Source: Microbacterium sp. (GTDB lineage Bacteria; Actinomycetota; Actinomycetes; Actinomycetales; Microbacteriaceae). Taken from it: DNA of 64,000 nt. This document shows positions 48,563 to 57,872 of the stretch, piece after piece. Position 1 is the first letter of the stretch, and each line of letters starts with the position of its first letter. Under the pieces are notes generated by a model. That model was not told the origin of the DNA, ran no database searches, and saw nothing but the letters and a program-made list of their open reading frames with translations. The stretch spans positions 297,599 to 361,598 of the forward strand of contig NZ_JAPSLI010000002.1 of assembly GCF_031180975.1 (NCBI RefSeq), read 5' to 3'. The position numbers were made by a program, and so were the translations under genes.

Positions 48563-49492
48563 ATGGACGACTCCTCGTTCATCTCGGCCGCGATCGTATG
48601 GATCCTGGTCGCCGCTGTCATCATCTTCGTGGTGGTGACCCTCGCCCGGTCCATCCGGATCATCCCGCAGGCCACCGCGGGCATCGTCGAGCGTCTCGGT
48701 CGCTATCACAAGACCCTCAGCCCCGGCCTGAACATCCTCGTGCCCTTCATCGACCGCCTCCGGCCGCTCATCGACATGCGTGAGCAGGTCGTGTCGTTCC
48801 CGCCGCAGCCCGTCATCACCGAAGACAACCTGGTCGTGTCGATCGACACCGTCGTGTACTTCCAGGTGACGGATGCCAGGGCCGCGACGTACGAGATCGC
48901 GAACTATCTGGGCGCCGTCGAGCAGCTCACCACCACCACGCTGCGCAACGTGGTCGGCGGACTGAACCTCGAAGAGGCGCTCACCAGCCGCGACAACATC
49001 AACGGGCAGCTGCGTGTGGTGCTGGACGAGGCCACGGGCAAGTGGGGCATCCGCGTCTCCCGCGTCGAGCTCAAGGCCATCGACCCACCCGTCTCCATCC
49101 AAGACTCGATGGAGAAGCAGATGCGCGCCGAGCGCGACCGCCGCGCGGCCATCCTCACGGCGGAGGGCTCGAAGCAGTCGCAGATCCTGGAGGCCGAGGG
49201 CCAGCGTCAGGCGGCGATCCTGAAGGCCGAGGGTGACAAGCAGGCCGCCGTGCTGCGCGCACAGGGCGAAGCGGAGGCGATCCAGAACGTGTTCAGCGCC
49301 ATCCACCAGGGTCGGCCCGACGACAAGCTGCTCGCCTACCAGTACCTGCAGATGCTGCCCAAGATCAGCGAGAGTCCCTCCAGCAAGCTGTGGATCGTTC
49401 CGAGTGAGCTGACTGAGGCGCTGAAGGGCATCGGGACCGCGTTCACTCCGCGCCCCGGATCGGCACCGTCCGACCCGACACCGGGCGCGTGA
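48563..49492 (+). CDS. SPFH/band 7 (stomatin/QmcA-like) protein
   Basis: A 309-residue membrane scaffold protein: one N-terminal transmembrane helix (~8-28), the SPFH domain (~30-190, IVERLGRYHKTLSPGLNILV, DTVVYFQVTDARAATYE) and a coiled-coil of repeated Glu/Ala/Gln heptads (~195-255; repeated AEG...QAAIL units) that drives oligomers. The C-terminus is Pro-rich. Partner of the upstream NfeD protein. Its stop overlaps the start of the GDPD gene (GTGA). Confidence 0.9.
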   Translation: MDDSSFISAAIVWILVAAVIIFVVVTLARSIRIIPQATAGIVERLGRYHKTLSPGLNILVPFIDRLRPLIDMREQVVSFPPQPVITEDNLVVSIDTVVYFQVTDARAATYEIANYLGAVEQLTTTTLRNVVGGLNLEEALTSRDNINGQLRVVLDEATGKWGIRVSRVELKAIDPPVSIQDSMEKQMRAERDRRAAILTAEGSKQSQILEAEGQRQAAILKAEGDKQAAVLRAQGEAEAIQNVFSAIHQGRPDDKLLAYQYLQMLPKISESPSSKLWIVPSELTEALKGIGTAFTPRPGSAPSDPTPGA

Positions 49493-50265
49493 CACACCCG
49501 TACCTCACCGGAGCACGACATCCCCGAGTCCTCGCCCACCGCGGTCTGATCTCCGCGGAGGGTGAGGACTCGGCGGTGTGGGAGAACACGGCGGCCTCGT
49601 TCGCGGCCGCGCACGCGGCCGGTGCCGAGTACATCGAGACCGACTGCCGACTGACCGCCGACGGCGATGTCGTCCTCTTCCACGACGACACGCTGCAGCG
49701 ACTGGCCGGCGACACCCGTCGCATCGACGAGCTTCGGACCCGGGAGCTCGCCGCGGTGCTGGCGGAGCACGGCGGTCTGCTCACCGTCCCGGATGCTCTG
49801 GACGCCTTCCCCGGCATCCGCTTCAACATCGACGTGAAGACGGATGCCGCCGCCGAGCCGCTCGGGCGAGCCGTCGCCGACCACACCGAGCGGGTGCTGG
49901 TCACCAGCTTCTCGGACGCCCGTCGCACGCGTGCCGTGGCCGCCGCGTTGCGCGCCGGTGCAGCCATCCGTCCCGCCACCTCCGGCGGGCGCGCCACCAT
50001 CGCCGCGTTGAAGTCGCTGTCGGCCGCGCGCCTCTCCCCTGCCCGCGTTCTCGCAGCGATCGACGCGGTGCAGGTCCCCGAGCGGCAGGGGCCGCTGCGC
50101 ATCGTCACCCCCGCCTTCATCCGCTCCGCTCACGGTGCGGGAGTGGAGGTGCACGTCTGGACGGTCAACGAGGCGGCTGACATGATGCGGCTCGTGGCGG
50201 CCGGTGCGGACGGCGTCGTCACCGACCGAACCGACCTGGCACTCGAGGTCCTCGCCCCCTTCTGA
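49489..50265 (+). CDS. Glycerophosphodiester phosphodiesterase
   Basis: A 258-residue GDPD-family TIM barrel. The active-site His is in VLAHRG (H17-R18); ENTAASFAAAHAAGAEYIETD supplies the metal-binding Glu and Asp, and VVLFHDDTLQR the second catalytic His. It cleaves glycerophosphodiesters to sn-glycerol 3-phosphate. There is no signal peptide, so it is cytosolic. The GTG start overlaps the SPFH stop, tying lipid turnover to the membrane-domain genes. Confidence 0.93.
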   Translation: MTHPYLTGARHPRVLAHRGLISAEGEDSAVWENTAASFAAAHAAGAEYIETDCRLTADGDVVLFHDDTLQRLAGDTRRIDELRTRELAAVLAEHGGLLTVPDALDAFPGIRFNIDVKTDAAAEPLGRAVADHTERVLVTSFSDARRTRAVAAALRAGAAIRPATSGGRATIAALKSLSAARLSPARVLAAIDAVQVPERQGPLRIVTPAFIRSAHGAGVEVHVWTVNEAADMMRLVAAGADGVVTDRTDLALEVLAPF

Positions 50266-50341
50266 CGCGCCCACGGCACACGGCCCTGGGATTCCACTGT
50301 GAATAGCGCCCGCTTCTCGCCCGCGTGGATGAAGCGCACAG

Positions 50342-50373
50342 ACGCGAGCGTTATACCTGACAACGCGAGCGTT
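50342..50373 (+). promoter_or_regulatory. Two inverted-repeat boxes upstream of rbpA
   Basis: ACGCGAGCGTT occurs at 50342-50352 and again at 50363-50373, 21 bases apart (two helical turns). Each copy contains the inverted repeat ACGC-GA-GCGT. The spaced pair fits a regulator binding one face of DNA. TTATAC lies between them, but no TANNNT box with a sensible -35 was found, so the promoter is uncertain. Confidence 0.45.
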
Positions 50374-50396
50374 CACAGCGACGAGAGGACCACACA

Positions 50397-50780
50397 ATGG
50401 CAGATCGCAGTCTTCGCGGCATCCGACTGGGTGCCCAGAGCCTTCAGAGTGAAGAGGGCGTCGTCTTCATGGAGCGGCGCGCCACCACGTACACGTGTCC
50501 GACGTGCAACCACGACACGACGCTGATGTTCGCCGCCGACGCCGAGCCGCCCGCGACCTGGGAGTGCCGCTCGTGCGGTGCCGAGGCCGTGCTGCAGGTG
50601 GACGGCGAGCCCGTCAAGCGCGACGACGAGCAGGAGAAGGCGGCTCGGACGCACTGGGACATGCTGCTCGAGCGCCGCACGCGCGCCGAGCTCGAGGAGT
50701 TGCTCGAAGAGCGCCTGGCTTACATCCGCGCACGCCGCGGCGCAGGCGACGACCCGACGCGCGAGCGCATCGGAGCCTGA
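50397..50780 (+). CDS. rbpA: RNA polymerase-binding protein RbpA
   Basis: Actinobacterial transcription factor that binds the principal sigma factor and RNA polymerase and stabilises the open complex. The 127-residue protein has the N-terminal tail (LRGIRLGAQSLQSEE), a zinc-ribbon core with C34/C37 and C57/C60, the basic linker and the C-terminal sigma-binding helices (THWDMLLERRTRAELEELLE). It has its own upstream region (132 bases) with two inverted-repeat boxes. Its stop is one base from the convergent lnt stop. Confidence 0.95.
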   Translation: MADRSLRGIRLGAQSLQSEEGVVFMERRATTYTCPTCNHDTTLMFAADAEPPATWECRSCGAEAVLQVDGEPVKRDDEQEKAARTHWDMLLERRTRAELEELLEERLAYIRARRGAGDDPTRERIGA

Positions 50781-50781
50781 C

Positions 50782-52308
50782 TCAGCGCCGACGGCCCGTG
50801 AGGATCCCGGCGGCCGCGAGGCCTGATAGTCCGGCAGCCACCAGGATTCCCTGAATCCAAGGCCCGAGAACGACCCCAGCCGTGAGGCCGGAACGCAGTT
50901 CGACATCCTCGAGCAGCGCTCCGGCCTCATCGGCGTCCAGGGACGAAATGGTCCGGCCGTCCGGTGCGATGATCTGACTGGTCCCCACGGTCGACACGTT
51001 CACGACGCTGCGCCCGGTCTCGATGGCGCGCATCCGGGCCAGCGCCAACTGCTGCAGGTTCTCGTCCGTGCCGCGGAAGTCCGCATTGTTCGTCTGGAAC
51101 ACCAGCACTTGCGCGCCGCTGTTCAGCCCCTCACGGATGACCTCGTCGTAGATCACATCGAAGCAGATCGCCAGTCCGACGCCGACGTCACCGACCCGCA
51201 CCACAGGCGGGTTGTCGCCCGGCGTGTACTCCCGCTGGATCAGGTCGATCAGGTCAGGGGCGAGGGCGCGGAAGAACGGTCTGTCCGGCACGTACTCGCC
51301 GAACGGCACCGGATGCCGTTTGTCGTGCAGTTGCGCGGCTTCGCCGTCCGGCGTCCACAGAAAGGATGTGTTGAAGATGTCGGCGCCTCGTTCGGTCGCG
51401 GTGTTGGCGAGCAACGGCGCATCCATCCGGGAAACCACGCGCGTCAACCGGCGTGCCGTGCCGGGGTCCTGGAACGGGTCGTAGTCGACACCGCCCTCCG
51501 GCCAGACCACGAGGTCGATCGCCTCACCCTCGAGCGGCGTGGTCGCATCGGTCTGGGCCTGGATCACCCCGTAGGCCTCGCGCTCGTCGAAGTACCCGGT
51601 GGTGCCGTTGCCCTGCACGGCCGCGATCCGCATCCGCCCGGCATCCGCGGTCGGGAACGCCGGCGTGAGCAGCAGTGCGGCGATCACCACGAGCGGCAGC
51701 GCGAGCACGGCCGGGCGCAGCCGGCGGCGCGCTCGGACGAGTTCGATCACCGCTGCGACGGCGACGACCATCAGGAAGCCCAGCCCGCTCACCCCCAGCC
51801 AGGAGGCGAGCGGCGCCAACGGGCTCTGCGCCTGCGTCATGCCAATGCGGGCCCACGGGAATCCCCCGTACGGCCAGTTGCCGATGAACAGCTCCTGCAC
51901 CAGCCACAGCGCACCGACGACGACGGGGACGAGCACGACCCGTGCCCGCGGCCACGCGCGCGGGAGCCAACGCAGCGCGAGCGCCACGGGGACGAGAGCC
52001 GCGGCAGTGAGTGCGCCCTCGACGAACGTCAGACCGAGCCAAGGCAACGGGCCCAGATAACGTGACGTCCACGAGACCAGGAGCAGGTAGAACACGATCC
52101 CGTAGGTCGCGGAGACGAGCAGCGCTCCCCCCACGCGCCTGCCGTCCAGCGCGACCAGCAGCAGGGCCACTGCGACGAAGGCCGCAGGCCAGACCGCCAC
52201 CGCCGGGAAGGCGAGGTCCATCAGCACACCGGCCGCGGCGGCCGCGATGACCGCGACCCAGAGCGGCAGCACAGGGCGCCGCGGCGCCGCGCGTCTCGCG
52301 TCCGTCAT
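50782..52308 (-). CDS. lnt: Apolipoprotein N-acyltransferase
   Basis: Membrane enzyme that N-acylates lipoproteins after Lgt and signal peptidase II. The 508-residue protein has about seven N-terminal transmembrane segments, a nitrilase-fold domain with catalytic Glu271 (VWPEGG), Lys330 (HDKRHPVPFGEYVP) and Cys382 (AICFDVIYD), and a final membrane helix. The start is the ATG at 52308, four bases after the helY stop; the frame runs further but would overlap helY. M. tuberculosis Lnt is also near helY and rbpA. Confidence 0.92.
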   Translation of the reverse strand: MTDARRAAPRRPVLPLWVAVIAAAAAGVLMDLAFPAVAVWPAAFVAVALLLVALDGRRVGGALLVSATYGIVFYLLLVSWTSRYLGPLPWLGLTFVEGALTAAALVPVALALRWLPRAWPRARVVLVPVVVGALWLVQELFIGNWPYGGFPWARIGMTQAQSPLAPLASWLGVSGLGFLMVVAVAAVIELVRARRRLRPAVLALPLVVIAALLLTPAFPTADAGRMRIAAVQGNGTTGYFDEREAYGVIQAQTDATTPLEGEAIDLVVWPEGGVDYDPFQDPGTARRLTRVVSRMDAPLLANTATERGADIFNTSFLWTPDGEAAQLHDKRHPVPFGEYVPDRPFFRALAPDLIDLIQREYTPGDNPPVVRVGDVGVGLAICFDVIYDEVIREGLNSGAQVLVFQTNNADFRGTDENLQQLALARMRAIETGRSVVNVSTVGTSQIIAPDGRTISSLDADEAGALLEDVELRSGLTAGVVLGPWIQGILVAAGLSGLAAAGILTGRRR

Positions 52309-52312
52309 CCGT

Positions 52313-54784
52313 TCACACCGCCGAGTACGCGACGATCCCTCGCCGGACGCCGTCCAGCGCTCTGCGGGCCGTCCGAGCGAGATCCGCATCCTCGGCAACC
52401 ATGGACAGCTGGTCGAGCAGATCGATGGTCTGCTTCGCCCAGCGCACGAAGTCGCCTGCGGCCATGTCGGCGTCGATCAGCACCCGGTCGAGGGATCCCC
52501 CGCGCGCCCACGAGTGCATGGCCGCGGAGAGCCCTGGAGCCAGCGGCTCGCTGCCCGGCAACCCGTGCTCCTTCTCGAGGTCATCCAGTTCGGCCCACAG
52601 CCGCTCGGTGGCGTCGTACGCGATCCGGAACGCGCCTCGGGGCAGACCCCGCTCCCCCGCGTTCTGTTCGTCCCGGCGCGGCTCGTACACCAGGGCGCAC
52701 GCCATCGCGGCGAGCGACGCGGCGTCCAGGCTGCGCCAGATGCCCGCACGCAGCGATTCGGCGACCAGGAGGTCGCGCTCGCCGTAGATGCGGCGCATGG
52801 TGCGTCCGGCATCCGTCAGCGACAGCTCGTCCCCCTCCCCTTCGAGGTACTCGACGGTCTGCAGCACGTCGATCACCCTGTCGAAGATCCGCGCCACGGT
52901 GCCGGTGCGGGTCTCGATCTGCCGCCGCGTGCGGTCGGTCTCCCGCTTGAGGCTGAAATACCGCTCCGCCCACCGCGCGTGGGCCTCCCGGTCGGGGCAC
53001 GAGTGGCACGCGTGCCGCTGCATCCTGGTGCGCAGGTTCTGGATCTTGCCGAGGCGCTTGTCCCGCGCGGCGCGCGGACCGGCATCGCGTCGGTTCTTCT
53101 TCTCGAGATCACTGAGCTCGCGGCGCAGGCGGGCGTAATCGAGGAAGTCGCCGCGGTCGCACTGCATCGCCTTGAGGTACCCCTCCAGGGATTCCTCGGC
53201 GTTGCGCACCTTGCGCGCCAGGCTCACCACAGCGCGGTCGGCCTGGAACTGCGCGAAGGACGACTCCAGAATCTCGCGGGCACGAGGACGCCCGAAACGG
53301 TCGATGAGGTTGACCGCCATGTTGTAGGTCGGGCGGAAGCTCGAGTTGAGCGGGTAGGTGCGGCGGGATGCCAGGGCGGCGACCGCCTGCGGGTCCATGC
53401 CCTCGCTCCACTGCACGACGGCGTGACCCTCCACGTCGATGCCGCGGCGACCAGCGCGTCCGGTGAGCTGGGTGTACTCCCCCGACGTGATGGCGACGCG
53501 CGCCTCGCCGTTGAACTTCTCCATCTTCTCCAGCACCACGGTCCGCGCCGGCATGTTGATGCCGAGCGCGAGAGTCTCGGTGGCGAAGACGGCCTTGACG
53601 AGCTTGCGCTGGAAGAGCTCCTCGACGACCTCCTTGAAGGCGGGCAGCAGGCCGGCGTGGTGGGCCGCGACACCGCGTTCGAGGTTGTCGCGCCACTCCC
53701 AGAACCCGAGCACGTCGAGGTCCTCGTCCTGGAGGGAACGGGTGCGTTCGGTGACGATGGCGCGGATCTGCTCGCGCTCCTCCTGAGTGGTGAGGCGCAC
53801 TCCCGCACGGCGCATCTGCTGGACGGCCGCGTCGCAGCCCACGCGACTGAAGATGAAGAAGATGGCCGGCAGCAGGTTCGACCGTTCCAGCAGTCGCACG
53901 ACGTCGGGGCGGTCCATGCGCTCGATGCGACCCATGTTGGACTGGCGCACGGGACGACGACCCCCGCGCGGCGGGCGCAGCGCCTGCCGGCCGGCGTGCC
54001 GCGCGCTGCGGTACTCCTGGGCGCGACGGTTGTCGTCGTAGCGCGACCCCGTGAACGAACGGATGCGGAACAGCTCCTGATTCACCTGCGCCGTCGCGAT
54101 GCCCGCCCTGTCGTCGAACAGCGGCAGCAGATCGTCGCGGACGAGGACGTGCTGCTCGAGCGGCACCGGTCGCGTCTCGGAGACGATCACGTCGGTGTCG
54201 CCGCGGACGGTGTCCAGCCAGTCGCCGAACTCCTCGGCGTTGGAGACCGTGGCACTGAGCGAGATCAGCCGCACGCTCTGCGGCAGGTGCAGGATGACCT
54301 CCTCCCACACCGGGCCGCGGAAACGGTCGGCGAGGTAGTGCACCTCGTCCATGACGACGTAGCGCAGCCCGCGGAGCGCGTCGGAGTCCGCATAGAGCAT
54401 GTTGCGCAGCACCTCGGTCGTCATGACGACGATCCGGGCGCTGCCGTTGATGTTGGTGTCGCCGGTGAGCAGACCGACGTCGTCCGCACCGTACACGTCG
54501 ACCAGTTCGCGGAACTTCTGGTTCGACAGCGCCTTCATCGGCGTCGTGTAGAACGCCTTGTCGTTCGGCGTCTGCATGGCGAGATGGATCGCGAACTCGC
54601 CGACGATCGTCTTCCCAGCGCCGGTGGGCGCGGCGACCAGCACGCTGCGCCCGTCCTCGAGCGACTGGCAGGCGTCGAGCTGGAAGGGGTCGAGGTCGAA
54701 CCGCTGTCGGGCGGCGAACGCCTGAGTCTGCGGATGCTGGGCGGCCGCGCGGGCAGCCGCGTACCGCTCAGCCGGGGAGCTCAT
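52313..54784 (-). CDS. helY: Ski2/Mtr4-like DEAD/DEAH helicase HelY
   Basis: An 823-residue superfamily 2 RNA-type helicase. Walker A is APTGAGKT (residues 52-59), then TTPMKALSNQKF, TGDTNINGSA, the DEVH box (VMDEVHYL, ~145), LISLSATVSNAEEFGDW and, later, the motif VI TGRAGRRGID. The C-terminal part (~560-823) has a winged-helix/Mtr4-like arch with a cysteine group (RHACHSCPDREAH). The substrate is unknown; RNA turnover is inferred from the Ski2 family. The ATG overlaps the tatC stop (ATGA). Confidence 0.92.
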   Translation of the reverse strand: MSSPAERYAAARAAAQHPQTQAFAARQRFDLDPFQLDACQSLEDGRSVLVAAPTGAGKTIVGEFAIHLAMQTPNDKAFYTTPMKALSNQKFRELVDVYGADDVGLLTGDTNINGSARIVVMTTEVLRNMLYADSDALRGLRYVVMDEVHYLADRFRGPVWEEVILHLPQSVRLISLSATVSNAEEFGDWLDTVRGDTDVIVSETRPVPLEQHVLVRDDLLPLFDDRAGIATAQVNQELFRIRSFTGSRYDDNRRAQEYRSARHAGRQALRPPRGGRRPVRQSNMGRIERMDRPDVVRLLERSNLLPAIFFIFSRVGCDAAVQQMRRAGVRLTTQEEREQIRAIVTERTRSLQDEDLDVLGFWEWRDNLERGVAAHHAGLLPAFKEVVEELFQRKLVKAVFATETLALGINMPARTVVLEKMEKFNGEARVAITSGEYTQLTGRAGRRGIDVEGHAVVQWSEGMDPQAVAALASRRTYPLNSSFRPTYNMAVNLIDRFGRPRAREILESSFAQFQADRAVVSLARKVRNAEESLEGYLKAMQCDRGDFLDYARLRRELSDLEKKNRRDAGPRAARDKRLGKIQNLRTRMQRHACHSCPDREAHARWAERYFSLKRETDRTRRQIETRTGTVARIFDRVIDVLQTVEYLEGEGDELSLTDAGRTMRRIYGERDLLVAESLRAGIWRSLDAASLAAMACALVYEPRRDEQNAGERGLPRGAFRIAYDATERLWAELDDLEKEHGLPGSEPLAPGLSAAMHSWARGGSLDRVLIDADMAAGDFVRWAKQTIDLLDQLSMVAEDADLARTARRALDGVRRGIVAYSAV

Positions 54785-55596
54785 GCCACCAGGTCCGGGT
54801 CGAGTCCGGCGGCGATGGCGCGCTTGCGCTTGCGCTTGTCGAGAAGCAACGACACCCCCGCCGCGGCGAAGTAGAGCACGATCAGCATGCCTCCGAGCAG
54901 GAGCATGCTGACGACGTCGGCGGCGGGTGTGGCGAGAGCGGCGAACGTCATGGCGATCAGCACAGCGATGCGCCACCCCTTCAGGATGGCCTTGCCTGAC
55001 ATGACGCCGGCGAAGTTCAGCACGACGAGGAACACCGGCAGGACGAAAGCGACGCCGATGACGAGCATCATCTTGAAGACGAAGTCGTAGTACTCCTTTG
55101 CGCTGTACAGGAGCGGGGAGCCATCCGGAGTGAAGCTGGCCATCAGCTCGATCACATGAGGCACGATCAGGGTTCCGACGTAGCAGCCCGCGAAGAACAG
55201 CGGCAGAGCGGCGGCCATGAAGACCAGCGTGTACTTGATCTCCTTGCGGGTCAGACCAGGCATCACGAACGCCCAGATCTGCCACATCCAGATCGGCGCC
55301 GACAGGAAGATGCCGATCGAGAACGCCATACGCATGCGCAGGTCGAACGGCGACGTGACGGACGTGAACGTCAGGGCCGTGAGCGAGTCGCTGCCCTCAG
55401 CCATCCGATTGATCGGCTCCGAGATGAAGGCGATGATCGGATCGGTCACGATGAACGCGACGATCATCCCCAGCAGCAGGCCGGCCGCTGCGCGGACGAG
55501 TCGCTTGCGGAACTCGAGAAGGTGGGCTCCGAGCGACATCCGCCGCTCGTGGCGCGGCACGTCCTCCTTCGCGGCGTGGCGATCCACCACTGCCAC
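54781..55596 (-). CDS. tatC: Sec-independent protein translocase TatC
   Basis: Core receptor of the twin-arginine system, which exports folded proteins. The 271-residue protein has six transmembrane helices, the N-terminal SLGAHLLEFRKRLVRAA and the essential acidic loop TSPFDLRMRMAFSIGIF. The C-terminal KRKRKRAIAAG is cytoplasmic. The GTG at 55596 is used here; the ATG at 55539 (SLGAHLLE) is also a reasonable start. It lies five bases after tatA. Confidence 0.95.
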   Translation of the reverse strand: MAVVDRHAAKEDVPRHERRMSLGAHLLEFRKRLVRAAAGLLLGMIVAFIVTDPIIAFISEPINRMAEGSDSLTALTFTSVTSPFDLRMRMAFSIGIFLSAPIWMWQIWAFVMPGLTRKEIKYTLVFMAAALPLFFAGCYVGTLIVPHVIELMASFTPDGSPLLYSAKEYYDFVFKMMLVIGVAFVLPVFLVVLNFAGVMSGKAILKGWRIAVLIAMTFAALATPAADVVSMLLLGGMLIVLYFAAAGVSLLLDKRKRKRAIAAGLDPDLVA

Positions 55597-55601
55597 GTCC
55601 G

Positions 55602-55853
55602 TCAGCTGGAGCTTGTGCCGCGGTCGGAGCCGGGCGTGGCGTCGGTGTCGGAGGTCGTCGATTCGACCTTGCCGTCGGTCTTGGCGCTCTCCGCAGCCGC
55701 GTCCTCCTCGCGCATCGCCTTCATCTCGCCCTTGAAGACGCGAGCCGACTGGCCCATGCTCTTGGCCAGTGCAGGCAGCTTCGCCGCACCGAAGAGAAGA
55801 AGGATGACGACGAGGAGGATGACCAGGTGCCAGCCGTTGAGATTGCCGAACAT
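55602..55853 (-). CDS. tatA: Sec-independent protein translocase TatA
   Basis: Pore-forming Tat subunit, 83 residues: a short N-terminal transmembrane helix (~7-22, GWHLVILLVVILLLFG), the conserved FG hinge in LLFGAAKLPALAKSMGQ, an amphipathic helix and a Ser/Asp-rich tail. The ATG has AGGAG nine bases upstream. It begins a tatA-tatC-helY-lnt unit and has its own promoter at the end of pafC. Confidence 0.95.
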   Translation of the reverse strand: MFGNLNGWHLVILLVVILLLFGAAKLPALAKSMGQSARVFKGEMKAMREEDAAAESAKTDGKVESTTSDTDATPGSDRGTSSS

Positions 55854-55881
55854 GACGTTCTCCTAAGCGTTTGGGATCGGT

Positions 55882-56877
55882 TCAGTCTAACCGAGCATCA
55901 GCGGCTTCCGGCGCAAGGTAGAGCGCCAATCCCGCCGCGGCCCAGTCGTGGGTGGTGTCGCGTGCGAGGGGTGGATCGAGCACTTCCAGCGCTCCTCCGA
56001 ACCGGCCTGCGATCCGTTTGATCCCCCGAGGATCCGCCATCCGCAGCCGCACCGTGAGCATCCCGTCGCGCCGCTCGACCTCCTCGCGGGCGAACGCGCC
56101 GAGCAGCGGCGACAGTCGCTCCGGGAGTCGGACGGTGACCTCGCCGGCCGCGGCATCCTGTCCGAACGCCTCCGGCACCTTCTCGTCGCGATGCGTGATC
56201 GCGATATCGGTGAGCTGCGGGTCGCTGACCCGGTCGAGATGGAACGTGCGCATCGCCTGACGCAGGTGGCACCAGCCCTGCAGGTACCACTGACCATTCG
56301 TGATGAGGATCTGCATCGGGTCGACCGTGCGCGTGGTCGGCGCGGCATCCGGCGCCTGGTACGTGAACGAGACCGCGACGCCCTCGTGCAGCGCCCGCGA
56401 CACGACGTTCTGCACCTCGCCGACCTCCACCGGGGCGACGACGAGATCGGGCGGTGCGTCGGCGGATCCGCGGGACAGCTTCGCGATGAGCCCTGACACG
56501 AGTCCGGACTCCGACACTGCGGGGACGGCCGCGACCATCTGGAGACCGGCGAGCAGCGCTGCCGCCTCCCTGGCCGTGAACCGCGGCACCCGGCGCAGCG
56601 CCACGTCGTTGGTGATCTCGATGATGTCGTGCTCGTCGAGCAGGTCCCAGTCGATGTCGAACATCTCCTGCGGCAGCTGCCAGTATCCCGAGTCGCCGGG
56701 CAGCCCGATCACCGTGAGCTTCTCGACCATGGCGCGCATGTCATCGCGGCTCACGCCGAACTCGGCGGCCGCCTCGTCGAGTGTGACCTGACCGCGCTCG
56801 AGCAGGTACGGCACCAGTGTGAGGTACAGCCGCACCCGGTCGGCCGCGAGCAGCGGCGGCTGTTGCGGCGGTGTCAT
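55882..56877 (-). CDS. pafC: WYL-domain transcriptional regulator PafC
   Basis: The 331-residue protein has an N-terminal winged HTH (DRVRLYLTLVPYLLERGQVT, FGVSRDDMRAMVEKL), a WYL domain (~160-240, VDPMQILITNGQWYLQGWCHLRQAMRTFHLDRV) and a C-terminal WCX-type domain. In mycobacteria the PafB-PafC dimer activates many DNA-damage genes independently of LexA/RecA. It overlaps pafB (ATGA at 56874). The proteasome genes that name this family are not here. Confidence 0.93.
   Translation of the reverse strand: MTPPQQPPLLAADRVRLYLTLVPYLLERGQVTLDEAAAEFGVSRDDMRAMVEKLTVIGLPGDSGYWQLPQEMFDIDWDLLDEHDIIEITNDVALRRVPRFTAREAAALLAGLQMVAAVPAVSESGLVSGLIAKLSRGSADAPPDLVVAPVEVGEVQNVVSRALHEGVAVSFTYQAPDAAPTTRTVDPMQILITNGQWYLQGWCHLRQAMRTFHLDRVSDPQLTDIAITHRDEKVPEAFGQDAAAGEVTVRLPERLSPLLGAFAREEVERRDGMLTVRLRMADPRGIKRIAGRFGGALEVLDPPLARDTTHDWAAAGLALYLAPEAADARLD
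55884..55889 (-). promoter_or_regulatory. -10 box for tatA
   Basis: Minus-strand TAGACT is read through the last codons of pafC, and its final T starts the pafC TGA stop. The leader to tatA would be about 25 bases and contains AGGAG. Confidence 0.45.
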
Positions 56878-57872
56878 GCCTGCGCTCCTTCCGGGCGGGC
56901 ATGCCGTTCGGCGATCGCCCTCAGCCGGCTGATCACGGCGTCGCGCAGGTCCGCCGGCTCGACCACCCGCACCTCGGGACCGTAGGAGGCCAACTCGTCG
57001 GCGAAGATGTGACGATCCACGTAGCGGACGCGGATCCCCTGGGTCGCCGGTGTCGCCCGGCGCCCGAGACGCAGCGCGGCTTCGGTGCCTGGGGTCACCT
57101 CGAGCAGCGCGCTCTGCGCGGCGGCCACGGCCTCCAAGCCGGCCAGTGCACGCTCGGCGGCGCCGTCGCGCAGCGCCGGGTCGAAGCTCTGCCCCGTCAC
57201 CTTCACGTCACTGACGATGCGGCTCAGCAGGAACGTCCGCTCGGCGTCGGCATCCACATCGATGCCGTAGACGTGCCAGCGCGCCTCATAGTCGACGAGG
57301 GCGAGCGGGCGCAGCCGGCGCCTGGTCGGCGCTTCGTCGCCGGGCTTGAGGTACTCGAACACCACCACGCGACTGCGGTCGATGCCCTCCTGGAGCGCAG
57401 GGAACGCGGCGTCCCGCGCGGTGATCCGCGGCGCGAATCCGATGATCGGTTCGTCGCCGTCGATGCCCAGCGCGCGGATCTTGCGCACCCCCGACTGCGC
57501 GTCAGACGACACGGATTCGGTGCTCCACACGCTCCCGGCCAGGCGCAGCACTGCGAGCTCGGCGGCGCTGAACTCGATGTCGGCCGGCAGGTCGTACTCG
57601 GCTTGCGGAATGCGGTAGCGGGCTTCGCGCAGATCGTGCGGGTCGGCGGGGTCGCCGATGGTCTCGATGGGGATGCCGAGGGCGCGCAGCTCGTCCTTGT
57701 CGCGCTCGAACATCTTCTCCAGCGCGTCCTGCTTGGCACCCGCCTCGGCCCGCTGACGGTAGCCCGAGACGTTCTCCAGGATCTGCTGCTTGGTGAGGCC
57801 GATCTCCGTGGCCATCAGAGCGACGACGAGGTTGGTCAGTCGCTCCTCGGCCGGGATCTGCACGGGGTTCAT
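56874..57872 (-). CDS. pafB: WYL-domain transcriptional regulator PafB
   Basis: Partner of PafC, 332 residues with the same layout: an HTH (ERLTNLVVALMATEIGLTKQQI), a WYL domain (RRRLRPLALVDYEARWHVYG) and a C-terminal domain. Arg/Tyr/Trp residues of the WYL domain are kept, consistent with sensing of nucleic acid or another ligand. It overlaps the FKBP lipoprotein gene (ATGA at 57869) and the pafC start. Confidence 0.94.
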   Translation of the reverse strand: MNPVQIPAEERLTNLVVALMATEIGLTKQQILENVSGYRQRAEAGAKQDALEKMFERDKDELRALGIPIETIGDPADPHDLREARYRIPQAEYDLPADIEFSAAELAVLRLAGSVWSTESVSSDAQSGVRKIRALGIDGDEPIIGFAPRITARDAAFPALQEGIDRSRVVVFEYLKPGDEAPTRRRLRPLALVDYEARWHVYGIDVDADAERTFLLSRIVSDVKVTGQSFDPALRDGAAERALAGLEAVAAAQSALLEVTPGTEAALRLGRRATPATQGIRVRYVDRHIFADELASYGPEVRVVEPADLRDAVISRLRAIAERHARPEGAQA

